Shown piece after piece: positions 34,511 through 43,054 of a stretch of 64,000 nt of DNA. How positions within the stretch are numbered: the stretch's first letter is position 1; each line of letters begins with the position of its first letter. The DNA is from JACVRW01 sp963803245 (lineage in GTDB: Bacteria > Actinomycetota > Thermoleophilia > Solirubrobacterales > Thermoleophilaceae): contig CAWDLI010000015.1 of the NCBI GenBank assembly GCA_963803245.1, positions 186,001-250,000 of the forward strand, read 5' to 3'. Both the position numbers and the translations under genes were made by a program. The notes under the pieces were generated by a model. It was not told the origin of the DNA, made no database searches, and was given only the letters and a program-made list of their open reading frames with translations.

Positions 34511-35936
34511 TCAGCCTGAGATCGCGCCTGCATGGGGCGCCAGCTCACCGCGCTCCACGGCACCCGGACCAGTCCCGATGAGCGGGTCGCCGAGCTCCGG
34601 CGGAGCCGGTTGCGCCGCGCCGGTGGTGTTGAGGGCCACCACGTGCGCGCCGCGCCGGTAGGCGATCACTCCTGGCGCGGACTCGAGCAGCTCGAAGCCG
34701 TCGCCCAGTTGCCGCCGCAGTGCGATCAGCTCGCGCACGAGGGTCAGCGTCGATCCCGGGTCCGCGCGCTGCTCCTCCACGTTGCGACCGGCGGCATCGA
34801 GCACCGGGAGCCATGGGCGGCCGCTGCTGAAGCCGCCGCCGGGACTCGCGTCCCACTGCATCGGGTGCCGGTAGCGATCGCGGCCGGCACGGTCGTGCAC
34901 CGACTCCCCCGGCGGGCCGTCGAGCTGGGCGATCTCGTCGCCCTGGTACAGGAACGCCGGGCCGGGCAGCGTCAGCAGCAGCATCGCCGCGGTCCGCGCG
35001 TTCTCGTCGCCGAAGCGCGTGGCCAGACGGCCGAAGTCGTGATTCGACATCACCCAGGCGGCTCCCGGGCGGCTCGTGGTGGCTTCGATCGCTCGCCGAA
35101 GCGGCTCCGCCTCCCAGGGGGACTGGAGGAGCTCGAACGCGAACACGGCGTCGAAATGGTCCAGGTAGGGCTGCCACTTCGCGCTCGGGAGGTAGACCTC
35201 GCCGACGAGGAAGGCGCCGCCCGCGGCCGCGCGGATCTGGGCGAGCGCCTCCCCCATGTCCGGCGCGTTGCGCGAGTTCGTGAGGGCGAGCCTGGCCTCG
35301 TCCTCGCTCAGCGGCAGGCCGAAGGCCTCGCTCGCCGGCGGGTCGTCGCGCAGCCGCGCGTCCTTGAGCAGCCTGTCGATGGCGTCGATCCGGTATCCGT
35401 CCGCGCCGCGGTCGAGCCAGAAGCGGAGCACGTCCTGCATCGCGGCCACGACCTCCGGGTTGCGCCAGTCGAGGTCGGGCTGCTCGGGATAGAACGAGTG
35501 CAGGTAGTAGCGGCCGTCGAGCGGCTCCCAGGCGGACCCGCCGAACGCCGAGAGCCAGTTGTTGGGCCGCTCGGACCAGATGTACCAGTCCGGGTGCTCG
35601 CGGAACCACGGGTGCTCGATCGACGTGTGGCACGGCACGATGTCGAGCAGCACGCGCCAGCCCGCGAGCGTGGGCCGCTTCGACGAGCTCGTCGAAGCCG
35701 GCGAGCGTGCCGAAGGCCGGATCTACGTCCCTGTAGTCCGAGACGTCGTAGCCGAAGTCGGCCATCGGCGAGGGGTAGATCGGCGACAGCCAGAGCGCGT
35801 CCACGCCGAGGTCCACCAGGTGGTCGAGACGCGCGCGCACGCCCGCGAGGTCACCCACGCCGTCGCCGTCCGAGTCCTGGAAGGAGCGCGGGTAGATCTG
35901 GTAGATGACCGGGTCCGGCCGCATGAGGCCGCGCAA
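34511..35936 (-). CDS. GH13 alpha-glucosidase/trehalose-degrading enzyme, frameshift near the N-terminus
   Basis: Family-13 barrel enzyme of about 470 residues. N-terminal part: DPVIYQIYPRSFQDSDGDGVGDLAGV, then DALWLSPIYPSPMADFGYDVSDY. After HARGL the frame changes near 35657. Deleting one base gives GLRVLLDIVPCHTSIEHPWF and the rest in one frame: DGYRIDAIDR (nucleophile Asp), FLVGEVYLP (acid/base Glu), VMSNHDFGR (stabilising Asp). The catalytic set is complete, so an error or very recent mutation is more likely than decay. It precedes the importer genes and would hydrolyse the imported oligosaccharide (maltose-type or trehalose). Confidence 0.88.
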
Positions 35937-35951
35937 GCTAGCCGACTCCCC

Positions 35952-35989
35952 TCAAAACCACACCGAGGCGCCGCGAAGGGCGCCCCGGT
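35952..35989 (-). terminator. Hairpin terminator behind the PfpI-like gene
   Basis: Arms GGCGCC (35967-35972 and 35979-35984) extended by ACCG/CGGT pairs with one mismatch, loop GCGAAG. On the minus strand the stem is followed by GTGTGGTTTTGAGG, i.e. a short T-run. It lies between the end of the PfpI-like gene and the start of the GH13 gene, both on the minus strand, and so would insulate the sugar operon. Confidence 0.5.
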
Positions 35990-36019
35990 GCGCGGGGGAA
36001 CGCGGGCCCGGCGCCTGCG

Positions 36020-36607
36020 CTAGGAGTTGCCGGCGCCCGCGGTCTGAAGGGCCTGCTCTTCGTGGCGGCCCTCGCAGATCTCCTCGACGAGCTTCCGGCA
36101 GAACGCCGGGAGGTCATCGGGTTTGCGGCTCGACACGAGTCCGTTGTCCACGTGGACTTCCTCGTCCACCCAGGTGCCGCCCGCGTTGCGGATGTCGGTC
36201 CGGAGGCTCGGCCACGAGGTGACCGTCCGTCCGCGAACCACGTCCGCCTCGACGAGCGTCCACGGCCCGTGGCAGATCGCCGCGACCGGCTTGCCGGCCT
36301 CGAAGAACGCGCGCACGAAGCTCACCGCATCCTCATGGGTGCGAAGGAAGTCCGGGTTGGCCACGCCGCCGGGCAGAACGAGGCCGTCGTACTCGCTCGC
36401 GTCGGTGTCGCTCACCAGCGCGTCCACGTCGAAGAGGTCGGCCTTGTCCAGGTGGTTGACGCCCTGGATCTCGCCGTCCTTGACCGAGACGAGCACCGGG
36501 GTGCCGTCCTCCTGTTCCACAGCCTTCCAGGGCTCGGTCAACTCGACCTGCTCGACTCCGTCCGTCGCGAGGAACGCGACCCGCTTGCCTTGGAGCTTGC
36601 CTGCCAT
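36020..36607 (-). CDS. DJ-1/PfpI family protein (protease/deglycase-like)
   Basis: 195 residues from ATG 36607, with GGAGAAGGAGAG just upstream. The nucleophile elbow is PVAAICHGPW (Cys-His), and the conserved Glu appears early as VEQVELTEPWKA. The typical YDGLVLPGGVANPDFLRTH stretch is present. Members act as cysteine peptidase-like stress proteins or glyoxalase/deglycase enzymes. It stands about 100 bp behind the amine oxidase gene on the same strand. Confidence 0.9.
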   Translation of the reverse strand: MAGKLQGKRVAFLATDGVEQVELTEPWKAVEQEDGTPVLVSVKDGEIQGVNHLDKADLFDVDALVSDTDASEYDGLVLPGGVANPDFLRTHEDAVSFVRAFFEAGKPVAAICHGPWTLVEADVVRGRTVTSWPSLRTDIRNAGGTWVDEEVHVDNGLVSSRKPDDLPAFCRKLVEEICEGRHEEQALQTAGAGNS

Positions 36608-36676
36608 CTGAGGCTCTCCTTCTCCTTTTTCGAGTCCGAAAATCTCTCTCTTCTTGGGTACCGAAGACAGGGCGGG

Positions 36677-38077
36677 CTAAACGGCGCAATCCACACCGCA
36701 GGCCGCCGCTGTTACAGCCGCTCGAGCACCTCGGCGGCGGCGCGTCTCCCCGGAGCGCACGGCCCCGTCCATGTAGCCGTTCCACACGGTCGCGACCTCG
36801 GCCCCCGCCCAGTGGAGCGGCCCGAGCGGCTCGCGCAGGGCGGGGCCGTAGTTCGTCCACGCGCCGGTGGGCATGTGGCAGCCGTAGCAGCCGCGCGACC
36901 ACTCCTCCTCGGCCCAGAGGCGCTCCACGTAGCGGTCCGGATTCGCGGCACGCGGACCGAACAGGCGCGTGAAGCAGCCGATCACCGCGGCGCGCCGCTC
37001 GTCGGCCGGCAACCGGCCCAGCCGGCGCGCGTGGTTGCCCTCGAGGAACCCGAGGAGCACCCCCGGTGAGCCGCCGGGCGGCGAGTTGTCGAACATGAGC
37101 CGCACCGGGCCGGCGTCGCTCGTCGCCTCGCCGGACAGGCCGTCGGCGCGCCAGAACGGCTCGTCGTAAACGGCCATGCACTTGGCCACGGTCCCGAGCG
37201 GCATCCGCTGGGTGAGCTGGTCGCGATAGCCCGGCAGCGGCGGGTCGTACGCGATGCGGCCGGCGAGCGTGGGCGCCACCGCCACGACCGCGCGCCGCGC
37301 TCTCACCTCCGCCCCGTCCGCCCGCACCACCACGCCGTCCGGGCCGTGCCCGATCGCGCGCACCGGCCGGCCGAGCAGCAGCCGCTCGGCGCCGAGCTCC
37401 TCAGCCATGCGGAGCGCCAGTCGCTGCGAGCCGCCGATGAAGCGGTCCTGCTGCGCCCCGCCCTCGGTGTCGAAGAGCAGCTGAAGGCTCCCCGCGGAGT
37501 GGATGTAGAAGAGCATGTGGAGCAGCGACATGTCCTCCGGCTCCGCGGCCCACACGGCCTCGATCCCGAGCTGGAGGAGGCTGCGTCCCGCGCGGGTGGC
37601 CACGTTGCGGCGGAGCCAGGTGGCGGCCGTCTGCGAGTCGAGACGCTCGGCGTCCGCCGCTTCCCAGGGCGCCGCCAGCGGCACAGTGCGAGCCAGCCGG
37701 TTGAGCTTGCGCTGGGCGCGCTCCACGTCGACGAGCACGAGCGGGTTGATCCGCGGGATCGTGCCGCTGTAGCGGCGCAGGCGGCCGCCGTACTCGAACA
37801 CGTTCTGCCCGTGGGTGTGCGTAGGGAACGTGTCCACCCCGAGCTCCGCCGCAAGCGCAGCAAGCCGGTCCTGCGTCGGGCCGATCCACTGCGCCCCGAC
37901 CTCGACCACGTTGCCGCCGCCGATGTCCTCGTTGAGGACGCGGCCGCCCACGCGCTCCCGCGCCTCCACCACCACGACCGACGCGCCGGCGGCGGCGAGG
38001 CCGCGGGCGGTGCTGAGACCGGCCAGCCCGGCCCCGATCACCGCCACGTCGGCGTCGCGGATGAGTGGATCGGCCAT
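36677..38077 (-). CDS. Flavin-containing amine oxidase, frameshifted last codons
   Basis: 466 residues as read. FAD motifs are clear: VAVIGAGLAGLSTARGLAAAGASVVVVEARERVGGRV at the N-terminus and GPLHWAGAEVATVWNGYMDGAVRSGE near the C-terminus. It resembles monoamine oxidase/putrescine oxidase of actinobacteria. After VRSGE the frame reads a Arg-rich tail ending at 36677. Removing one base near 36745 gives RAAAEVLERL and a stop at 36712, a normal family ending. The enzyme oxidises primary amines to aldehydes with H2O2. Confidence 0.9.
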   Translation of the reverse strand: MADPLIRDADVAVIGAGLAGLSTARGLAAAGASVVVVEARERVGGRVLNEDIGGGNVVEVGAQWIGPTQDRLAALAAELGVDTFPTHTHGQNVFEYGGRLRRYSGTIPRINPLVLVDVERAQRKLNRLARTVPLAAPWEAADAERLDSQTAATWLRRNVATRAGRSLLQLGIEAVWAAEPEDMSLLHMLFYIHSAGSLQLLFDTEGGAQQDRFIGGSQRLALRMAEELGAERLLLGRPVRAIGHGPDGVVVRADGAEVRARRAVVAVAPTLAGRIAYDPPLPGYRDQLTQRMPLGTVAKCMAVYDEPFWRADGLSGEATSDAGPVRLMFDNSPPGGSPGVLLGFLEGNHARRLGRLPADERRAAVIGCFTRLFGPRAANPDRYVERLWAEEEWSRGCYGCHMPTGAWTNYGPALREPLGPLHWAGAEVATVWNGYMDGAVRSGETRRRRGARAAVTAAACGVDCAV

Positions 38078-38135
38078 CGCGGCGGCACCCTACCCACACC
38101 CGGCGCCGGCGCCGGCTCTCGCTATGTTGCGGCCG

Positions 38136-38789
38136 ATGGCCCAGCCTCCGCGCACGCGCGAGGAGGAGCGTCGGGTGAACGCGCGCACGCTCGCGATCGC
38201 GAGCGCGGCATCCGCCTCGGCCGCCGCCCTCACCTCTCAGCTCTGGATCGCCGGCACCTGGATCGCCGCGGCGGTGACCCCTCTCATCGTGGCCCTGGTG
38301 AGCGAGCTGCTCCATCGCCCGAGCGAGCGGATCGCCCGCGCAATCACTTCCGACCGCCCGGCGCTCCGGCTCGACGAGTCCGAGGAATCGCCCGCGGCGG
38401 GGCCGCACCTGGACCCCGACGCCCCTCCGCCCGCGCCCGTGCGCGTGTACCGGCAGCCAACGGCACCGCCCGGCTCGCGGCGGCGGATAGCGCTGCGCGT
38501 TGTGGTCCTCACGACGCTCCTGGGGCTGGTGATCGGCGCTGCGGCCCTCACCGCGGCCGAGCTGATCGCCGGGCAGTCGATCGGCAAGAGCGACAGGGCC
38601 ACCTCGCTGGGGGTGGGGAAGTCGCGCAAGTCGAACACGTCGACCACCGAGGACCGCGCACCGGCGACTCAGGACACGACCGAGGGGCCCGCGGCCCCCC
38701 AGCCAGAGCCGCGCACCGTCACGGTCACGGTCCCCACGGAGACCGAGACCACGCCGACCACCACGGCGCCGGCGACGACCTCGCCCTAG
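38136..38789 (+). CDS. Membrane protein of unknown function with Thr-rich tail
   Basis: 217 residues from ATG 38136 (an ATG at 38124 would add four). Two hydrophobic regions: a long one (LAIASAASASAAALTSQLWIAGTWIAAAVTPLIVALVSELL, possibly a hairpin) and a second one (VVLTTLLGLVIGAAALTAAELIAG). A basic Pro-rich cytoplasmic linker joins them. The C-terminal 60 residues are Thr/Pro/Glu-rich (TVTVTVPTETETTPTTT) and probably extracellular and disordered. No family recognised. Confidence 0.7.
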   Translation: MAQPPRTREEERRVNARTLAIASAASASAAALTSQLWIAGTWIAAAVTPLIVALVSELLHRPSERIARAITSDRPALRLDESEESPAAGPHLDPDAPPPAPVRVYRQPTAPPGSRRRIALRVVVLTTLLGLVIGAAALTAAELIAGQSIGKSDRATSLGVGKSRKSNTSTTEDRAPATQDTTEGPAAPQPEPRTVTVTVPTETETTPTTTAPATTSP

Positions 38790-38799
38790 ACGCCGGCCG

Positions 38800-38994
38800 T
38801 CAGGCTGCCCGCTGGCGGGCCGGCGCGGGCTCCCGGGCCTCGCGCGCCGTGCGAGAGCCCTGTCCCGGGCGAATCCTGGTCTGCCAGTCGAGCCACCAGC
38901 CGGCGTGCCTGACCGCGCCGGCCACCCATCCGACGCCCGCCTTCAGCGACGGAACGGGGCGCGGTGTGTCGAGGGTGTCGCCCATGCGCGGCAT
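38800..38994 (-). CDS. Small protein, possibly membrane associated
   Basis: 64 residues: MPRMGDTLDTPRPVP, a central Trp-rich stretch (GVGWVAGAVRHAGWWLDWQT) and a basic/acidic tail. It fits neatly between a convergent neighbour (ending 38789) and a divergent one (starting 39051), the place where a real gene would be expected. No homologue known to me. Another minus-strand frame over the same bases is open but compositionally implausible. A GCCCGC-TG-GCGGGC hairpin lies at 38807-38820 within its last codons. Confidence 0.45.
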   Translation of the reverse strand: MPRMGDTLDTPRPVPSLKAGVGWVAGAVRHAGWWLDWQTRIRPGQGSRTAREAREPAPARQRAA

Positions 38995-39050
38995 TTACCC
39001 GCACTCCAACACGTTCGAAACGGCATGACAGCGTGCGACCATCCCATGAG

Positions 39051-39989
39051 ATGGGCGGACATCACCACCACTTCCATGGAGCCGCCGGCGGCTCCGGGGC
39101 GGACCCCGATGGCCGGCGGCTGTGGATCGCGCTTGCGCTGATCCTGTCCTTCATGGCCGTGGAGGTGGTGGTGGGAATCCTCGCCGCCTCCCTGGCGCTG
39201 CTCTCCGACGCGGCCCACATGCTCACCGACGCCGGGGCGATCGCCCTGGCGATCCTGGCGGCGCGCCTGGCGCGGCGCCCGGCGGCGGGCGGCTTCACCT
39301 TCGGCATGCGGCGCGCGGAGATCCTGTCCGCCCAGCTGAACGGGGCCACGCTGCTCGCGCTCGGCGCGGTGATCGTGCTGGAGGGAGTTCGCAGGCTCAT
39401 ATCCCCTCTGGACGTGGAGGGGGCGGCGGTGGTCGTGGTCGCCGTCGCCGGGATCGCGGTGAACCTCGCCGCGACCATGGTCCTCGCGGGCGCCAATCGC
39501 CGCAGCCTGAACATCGAGGGCGCCTACCAGCACGTGCTCAACGACCTCTTCGCGTTCATCGCCACCGCGGTGGCCGGAATCGTGATCCTGACCACGGGAT
39601 TCGCGCGCGCGGACGGCGTGGCCGCCCTGTTCGTGGCGGCGCTGATGATCCGGTCGGGGGTCGGCCTCTTGCGCGACTCCGGCCGGGTGCTGCTCGAGGC
39701 CGCCCCGCGCGACCTCGATCCGGACGAGATCGGGCGCACGCTCGCGTCGGCCCCCCACGTGGTGGAGGTGCACGACCTCCACGTGTGGGAGGTCACGTCG
39801 GGCTTCCCGGCGCTGTCCGCGCACGTCGTGGTCCGCTCGGGCTGCGACACGCAGTCGCACCGCCGCCAGCTGGCGCTGCTGCTGCACGAGACCTTCGGAA
39901 TCGACCACAGCACGCTCCAGGTGGAGGAGCTGCCCGGGGGACCGCTCACGATCGAGCCGCTGCCAGAGGGCTCGCGCGGGCGCGCCTAG
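39051..39989 (+). CDS. Cation diffusion facilitator (CzcD/ZitB-like zinc exporter)
   Basis: 312 residues from ATG 39051. A His-rich N-terminus (GGHHHHFHG) leads into six membrane helices. The transport site shows SLALLSDAAHMLTDAGAIALAI (H-x-x-x-D in TM2) and the TM5 HVLNDLFAFIATAVAG (H-x-x-x-D). A cytoplasmic C-terminal domain follows (VHDLHVWEVTSGFPALSAHVVV). It should export Zn2+ or Cd2+/Co2+ in exchange for protons. Confidence 0.92.
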   Translation: MGGHHHHFHGAAGGSGADPDGRRLWIALALILSFMAVEVVVGILAASLALLSDAAHMLTDAGAIALAILAARLARRPAAGGFTFGMRRAEILSAQLNGATLLALGAVIVLEGVRRLISPLDVEGAAVVVVAVAGIAVNLAATMVLAGANRRSLNIEGAYQHVLNDLFAFIATAVAGIVILTTGFARADGVAALFVAALMIRSGVGLLRDSGRVLLEAAPRDLDPDEIGRTLASAPHVVEVHDLHVWEVTSGFPALSAHVVVRSGCDTQSHRRQLALLLHETFGIDHSTLQVEELPGGPLTIEPLPEGSRGRA

Positions 39990-40028
39990 AGCCGTGTAAT
40001 GCGCGTCCGAACGGGGTAGCCGCCTCAG

Positions 40029-40967
40029 ATGCACGCGCCCGAGAGCCCCACCGATCTGAACCCCGGCTCCTGGGTCAGCGTGCTGAAGCGAACGGTTCGC
40101 GAGTTCCAGGAGGACGGCCTCACCGATTGGGCAGCGGCACTCACCTACTACTCGGTGCTCTCCATCTTCCCGGCCCTGATCGTGCTGGTGTCGGCTCTCG
40201 GGCTGATCGGGGACTCGGCCACCCAGCCGCTCATCGACAACCTCGAGAAGGTGGCGCCGGGGCCCGCCCAGGAGATCTTCACGGACGCCATTCGCAACCT
40301 TCAGTCGAGCCAGGGCTCGGCGGGGCTCCTCTTCGTGGTGGGGCTCGCCGTCGCGATCTGGTCGGCGTCGGGCTACGTCGGGGCGTTCATGCGCGCCTCG
40401 AACGCCATCTACGACGTCGAGGAGGGGCGGCCGATCTGGAAGACCCTCCCTGTGCGCCTCGGCCTGACCATCGTGCTGCTCGTGCTGGTCGCCGTTAGCG
40501 CGGTCGCGGTCGTGCTCACAGGCGGCCTCGCGGAGCAGGTGGGCGACGTGATCGGGCTCGGGTCGACCGCCGTGGCGGTGTGGGACATCGCCAAGTGGCC
40601 CGTGCTGCTGGTGGTGGTCTCACTCCTGTTCGCGCTGCTCTACTGGGCCGCGCCGAACGTGAAGCAGCCCGGCTTCCGCTGGATCTCCCCGGGCGGGTTG
40701 CTGGCCGTGGTGCTGTGGGTGATCGCGTCGGCGGGGTTCGCCTTCTACGTCTCGAACTTCGGGTCCTACAACAAGACCTACGGCGCGCTCGGCGGCGTGA
40801 TCGTCTTCCTGGTGTGGCTCTGGATCTCGAACATCGCCGTGCTCCTGGGCGCCGAGTTCAACGCCGAGCTCGAACGGGGCCGCGCGATCGAGGCGGGGCA
40901 GCCGCCGGAGCAGGAGCCGTTCATGGAGCCGCGCGACACGCGCAAGCTGGAGAGCCCGCAAGCCTGA
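40029..40967 (+). CDS. YihY/BrkB family membrane protein
   Basis: 312 residues with six hydrophobic segments. The family signature LTDWAAALTYYSVLSIFPALIVLVSALGL is at residues 30-60. GYVGAFMRASNAIYDVEEGRPIWK and the C-terminal YNKTYGALGGVIVFLVWLWISNIAVLLGAEFNAELER are also diagnostic. Once called ribonuclease BN by error; the real function is unknown, possibly a transporter. The C-terminal tail is charged and cytoplasmic. Confidence 0.9.
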   Translation: MHAPESPTDLNPGSWVSVLKRTVREFQEDGLTDWAAALTYYSVLSIFPALIVLVSALGLIGDSATQPLIDNLEKVAPGPAQEIFTDAIRNLQSSQGSAGLLFVVGLAVAIWSASGYVGAFMRASNAIYDVEEGRPIWKTLPVRLGLTIVLLVLVAVSAVAVVLTGGLAEQVGDVIGLGSTAVAVWDIAKWPVLLVVVSLLFALLYWAAPNVKQPGFRWISPGGLLAVVLWVIASAGFAFYVSNFGSYNKTYGALGGVIVFLVWLWISNIAVLLGAEFNAELERGRAIEAGQPPEQEPFMEPRDTRKLESPQA

Positions 40968-41014
40968 GCCGCTCCGGGCGGTTATCCACCTGCCCGGGCG
41001 GGTACGGCAGGTTG

Positions 41015-41533
41015 GTGACCGCCACCGACATGCGGCCGAAGGCGGACGACGGTCCGTTCACCGGCTACGCCGAACCCGCCGAGCGCCCGCCCTTCAAGTC
41101 GTACGTGGCGTTCGCCGCGCTCCTCAACTCGAGCGTGGGCGCCGCGCTCGTCCTGGCTCGGCGCTCGGGCCGCGAGCTACCCGAGCGCGTCGAGGCGCCC
41201 GACGTGCTCGTCGCGGGGGTCGCCACCTACAAGCTCAGCAGGGTGATCTCGAAGGACAGGGTCACCGCCTTCGCGCGCGCCCCCTTCACCGAGTTCGAGG
41301 AGCGCGGCCGCCCGGCCGAGGTCGAGGAGAAGCCGCGCGGCTCAGGCCTGCGGCGCGCGATCGGCGAGCTGCTCGTCTGCCCCTACTGCCTGGGCCTCTG
41401 GATCTCGGCCGGCTTCCACGTCGGGCTGCTGTTCGCGCCGCGCACCACCCGCTTCATCGCCTCGGTCTTCACCACGCTGACGGTGGCGGACTTCCTCCAG
41501 GTGGCCTGCAAGGCCGCCCAGGACGACGACTAG
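41015..41533 (+). CDS. DUF1360 family protein
   Basis: 172 residues from GTG 41015 (ATG 41030 is an alternative). A hydrophobic start (SYVAFAALLNSSVGAALVLA) precedes the conserved LVAGVATYKLSRVISKDRVTAFARAPFTEFEE. Then follow ELLVCPYCLGLWISAGFHVGLLFAP with its C-P-Y-C pair, and a final hydrophobic segment. This matches the DUF1360 family of actinobacteria and spore formers, whose function is unknown. Its TAG overlaps the TAG of the convergent zinc-ribbon gene (CTAG). Confidence 0.8.
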   Translation: MTATDMRPKADDGPFTGYAEPAERPPFKSYVAFAALLNSSVGAALVLARRSGRELPERVEAPDVLVAGVATYKLSRVISKDRVTAFARAPFTEFEERGRPAEVEEKPRGSGLRRAIGELLVCPYCLGLWISAGFHVGLLFAPRTTRFIASVFTTLTVADFLQVACKAAQDDD

Positions 41534-41709
41534 CGGGTCCCGCTCCGCGCCTCCGGGCGCTGCGCCTCGAGCAGCCGCGGCGGTAGCGCCGACTGGAACA
41601 GCCGGCTGGCTTTGCCCATCTTCGCCCGGCACCGCGGACAGTCCTCGGACAGTGAAAGATGCGGTCGATAGACCGTAAGCCGACAGGTCGGGCAGTTCAG
41701 GTACGCCAT
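41530..41709 (-). CDS. Small zinc-ribbon protein (59 residues)
   Basis: ATG 41709 with a strong AGAGGAAGAG ribosome site. The protein begins MAYLNCPTC and continues to EDCPRCRAKMGKAS, giving two CxxC pairs 16 residues apart, the pattern of a zinc ribbon. The remaining 30 residues are basic and Arg/Leu-rich (LFQSALPPRLLEAQRPE). Such small proteins often bind nucleic acid or a protein partner. It shares the four bases CTAG with the stop of the convergent DUF1360 gene. Confidence 0.75.
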   Translation of the reverse strand: MAYLNCPTCRLTVYRPHLSLSEDCPRCRAKMGKASRLFQSALPPRLLEAQRPEARSGTR

Positions 41710-41838
41710 CTCTTCCTCTCGCGTTGTCCAGCGCCGCGAGGTCCTTCCAACCGCTGGGCGTTTCGGCGGCGGTCCTCACGAATCCTTGGCGGTCGGAGGA
41801 AAGTAGCCATCGGCACGCAAAAGGTCAATAAAGACTGA

Positions 41839-41854
41839 CAATTGGACCAATTGG
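41839..41854. promoter_or_regulatory. Direct repeat CAATTGG x2 in a divergent promoter region
   Basis: CAATTGG occurs at 41839-41845 and 41848-41854, nine bases apart. Together they create TTGGACCAA and CCAATTGG, both self-complementary. This AT-richer patch lies between the zinc-ribbon gene (minus) and the F420-type oxidoreductase gene (plus). A regulator site is likely; the protein is unknown. Confidence 0.4.
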
Positions 41855-41902
41855 GCGGGCCTGCCGGCGTTAACTGGAGCACTCCCCGGGTAACCGCCGG
41901 CC

Positions 41903-42889
41903 ATGCGCTACTGGACCCAACTCGCGACCGAGCAGTTCGCCCCCAGTGAGATCGTGCCGCAGGCGGTGGCTGCCGAGGAGGCGGGCTTCGACGCGCTCAA
42001 CGTGAGCGACCACTACCAGCCGTGGTGGGAGCCGGGCCACTCGGGAAACGCGTGGACCCTGCTCGGCGCGATCGGGCAGGCCACCCGGCGCATCCCGATC
42101 GGCACCGGGGTCACGGCGCCGGTCTATCGCCACAACCCCGCTGTGGTGGCCCAGTTCGCGGCCACGGTCGAGGAGCTCTTCCCGGGACGCGCGTTCCTCG
42201 GCATCGGCTCCGGCGAGTCCCTGAACGAGTCGCCCTGCGGCATGGACTGGCCGCCGGTTGCCGAGCAGGTCGAACGGATGGAGGAGGCGCTCGAGATCAT
42301 CGGCCGGCTCCTCGACGGCGAGCGCCTGGACCACGAGGGCCGCTTCTTCAGAACCAAGGCGGCGTACCTGCACACCCGCGGCGAGCGCCGGCCGCCGGTG
42401 TACGTGTCGGCGTTCGGCCCGCGGGCGGCCCAGGTGGCCGCCCGCCACGGCGACGGCCTGTGGACGATCGCCGATCCCGAGTCGGCGCCCGAGATCATCG
42501 ACGCCTATCGCTCTGCCTGCGACGACGCGGGGCACGAGAGCGGGGAGATCATCCTCCAGACCGGCTTCTCCTGGGCCGAGGACGCAGACGCGGCTCTGGA
42601 GGGAGCGCGGGTCTGGAAGGCGACCATGCCCAAGGAGTTCTTCACCGACGACTGGCACGACCCCCGGGCGATGCAGGAGAAGGCGGCGAGCGAGTTCTCG
42701 GACGAGGAGTTCGTCGAGCAGTACATCGTGGGGCCGGATCCCGATCACCACGCTCAGCGCATCCGCGAGGTCGAGCGGCTCGGCGCCACGATCGTCTGTC
42801 TCCAGAATGCCTCCGGAGCGGCCCCGGTGCGGGCGCTGGAGGTTTACGGCGAGCAGGTCCTGCCGTCCCTGCGCGGGGTACCGGCCTAG
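41903..42889 (+). CDS. F420-dependent oxidoreductase, luciferase-like fold (G6PD-related)
   Basis: 328 residues from ATG 41903. It has the pattern of the F420-dependent glucose-6-phosphate dehydrogenase/TIGR03557-type branch: RYWTQLATEQFAPSEIVPQAVAAEEAGFDALNVSDHYQPW, GTGVTAPVYRHNPAVVAQ, FLGIGSGESLNESPCG and PPVYVSAFGPRAAQVAARHGDGLW. The W-x-x-P and SGESLNE motifs are typical of F420-binding members. It transfers hydride between F420 and an unknown substrate. A stem-loop 17 bp after the stop may end the transcript. Confidence 0.85.
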   Translation: MRYWTQLATEQFAPSEIVPQAVAAEEAGFDALNVSDHYQPWWEPGHSGNAWTLLGAIGQATRRIPIGTGVTAPVYRHNPAVVAQFAATVEELFPGRAFLGIGSGESLNESPCGMDWPPVAEQVERMEEALEIIGRLLDGERLDHEGRFFRTKAAYLHTRGERRPPVYVSAFGPRAAQVAARHGDGLWTIADPESAPEIIDAYRSACDDAGHESGEIILQTGFSWAEDADAALEGARVWKATMPKEFFTDDWHDPRAMQEKAASEFSDEEFVEQYIVGPDPDHHAQRIREVERLGATIVCLQNASGAAPVRALEVYGEQVLPSLRGVPA

Positions 42890-42905
42890 CCGCGTTTGGA
42901 AGCCG

Positions 42906-42929
42906 AAGAGACAGGACATACTGTCTCTT
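42906..42929. promoter_or_regulatory. Perfect inverted repeat AAGAGACAG - 6 bp - CTGTCTCTT
   Basis: Nine-base arms at 42906-42914 and 42921-42929 around GACATA. It lies 17 bp after the F420-type gene and about 125 bp before the sigma factor gene. There is no T-run on either side, and the low GC content is unlike the local terminators. An operator or structured leader for the sigma gene is possible; a terminator for the upstream gene is the alternative. Confidence 0.5.
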
Positions 42930-43054
42930 GAGGCTGTTCCGACGGGACTATCTGGCCCGCAGGTTCACCTCCTCCCATCGGGGGGACGACATTCGACCGT
43001 GACGCGGTTGCCTGGCGGACCTCACGTCGTACTCACTTCGACGGAGGTAGCGCC

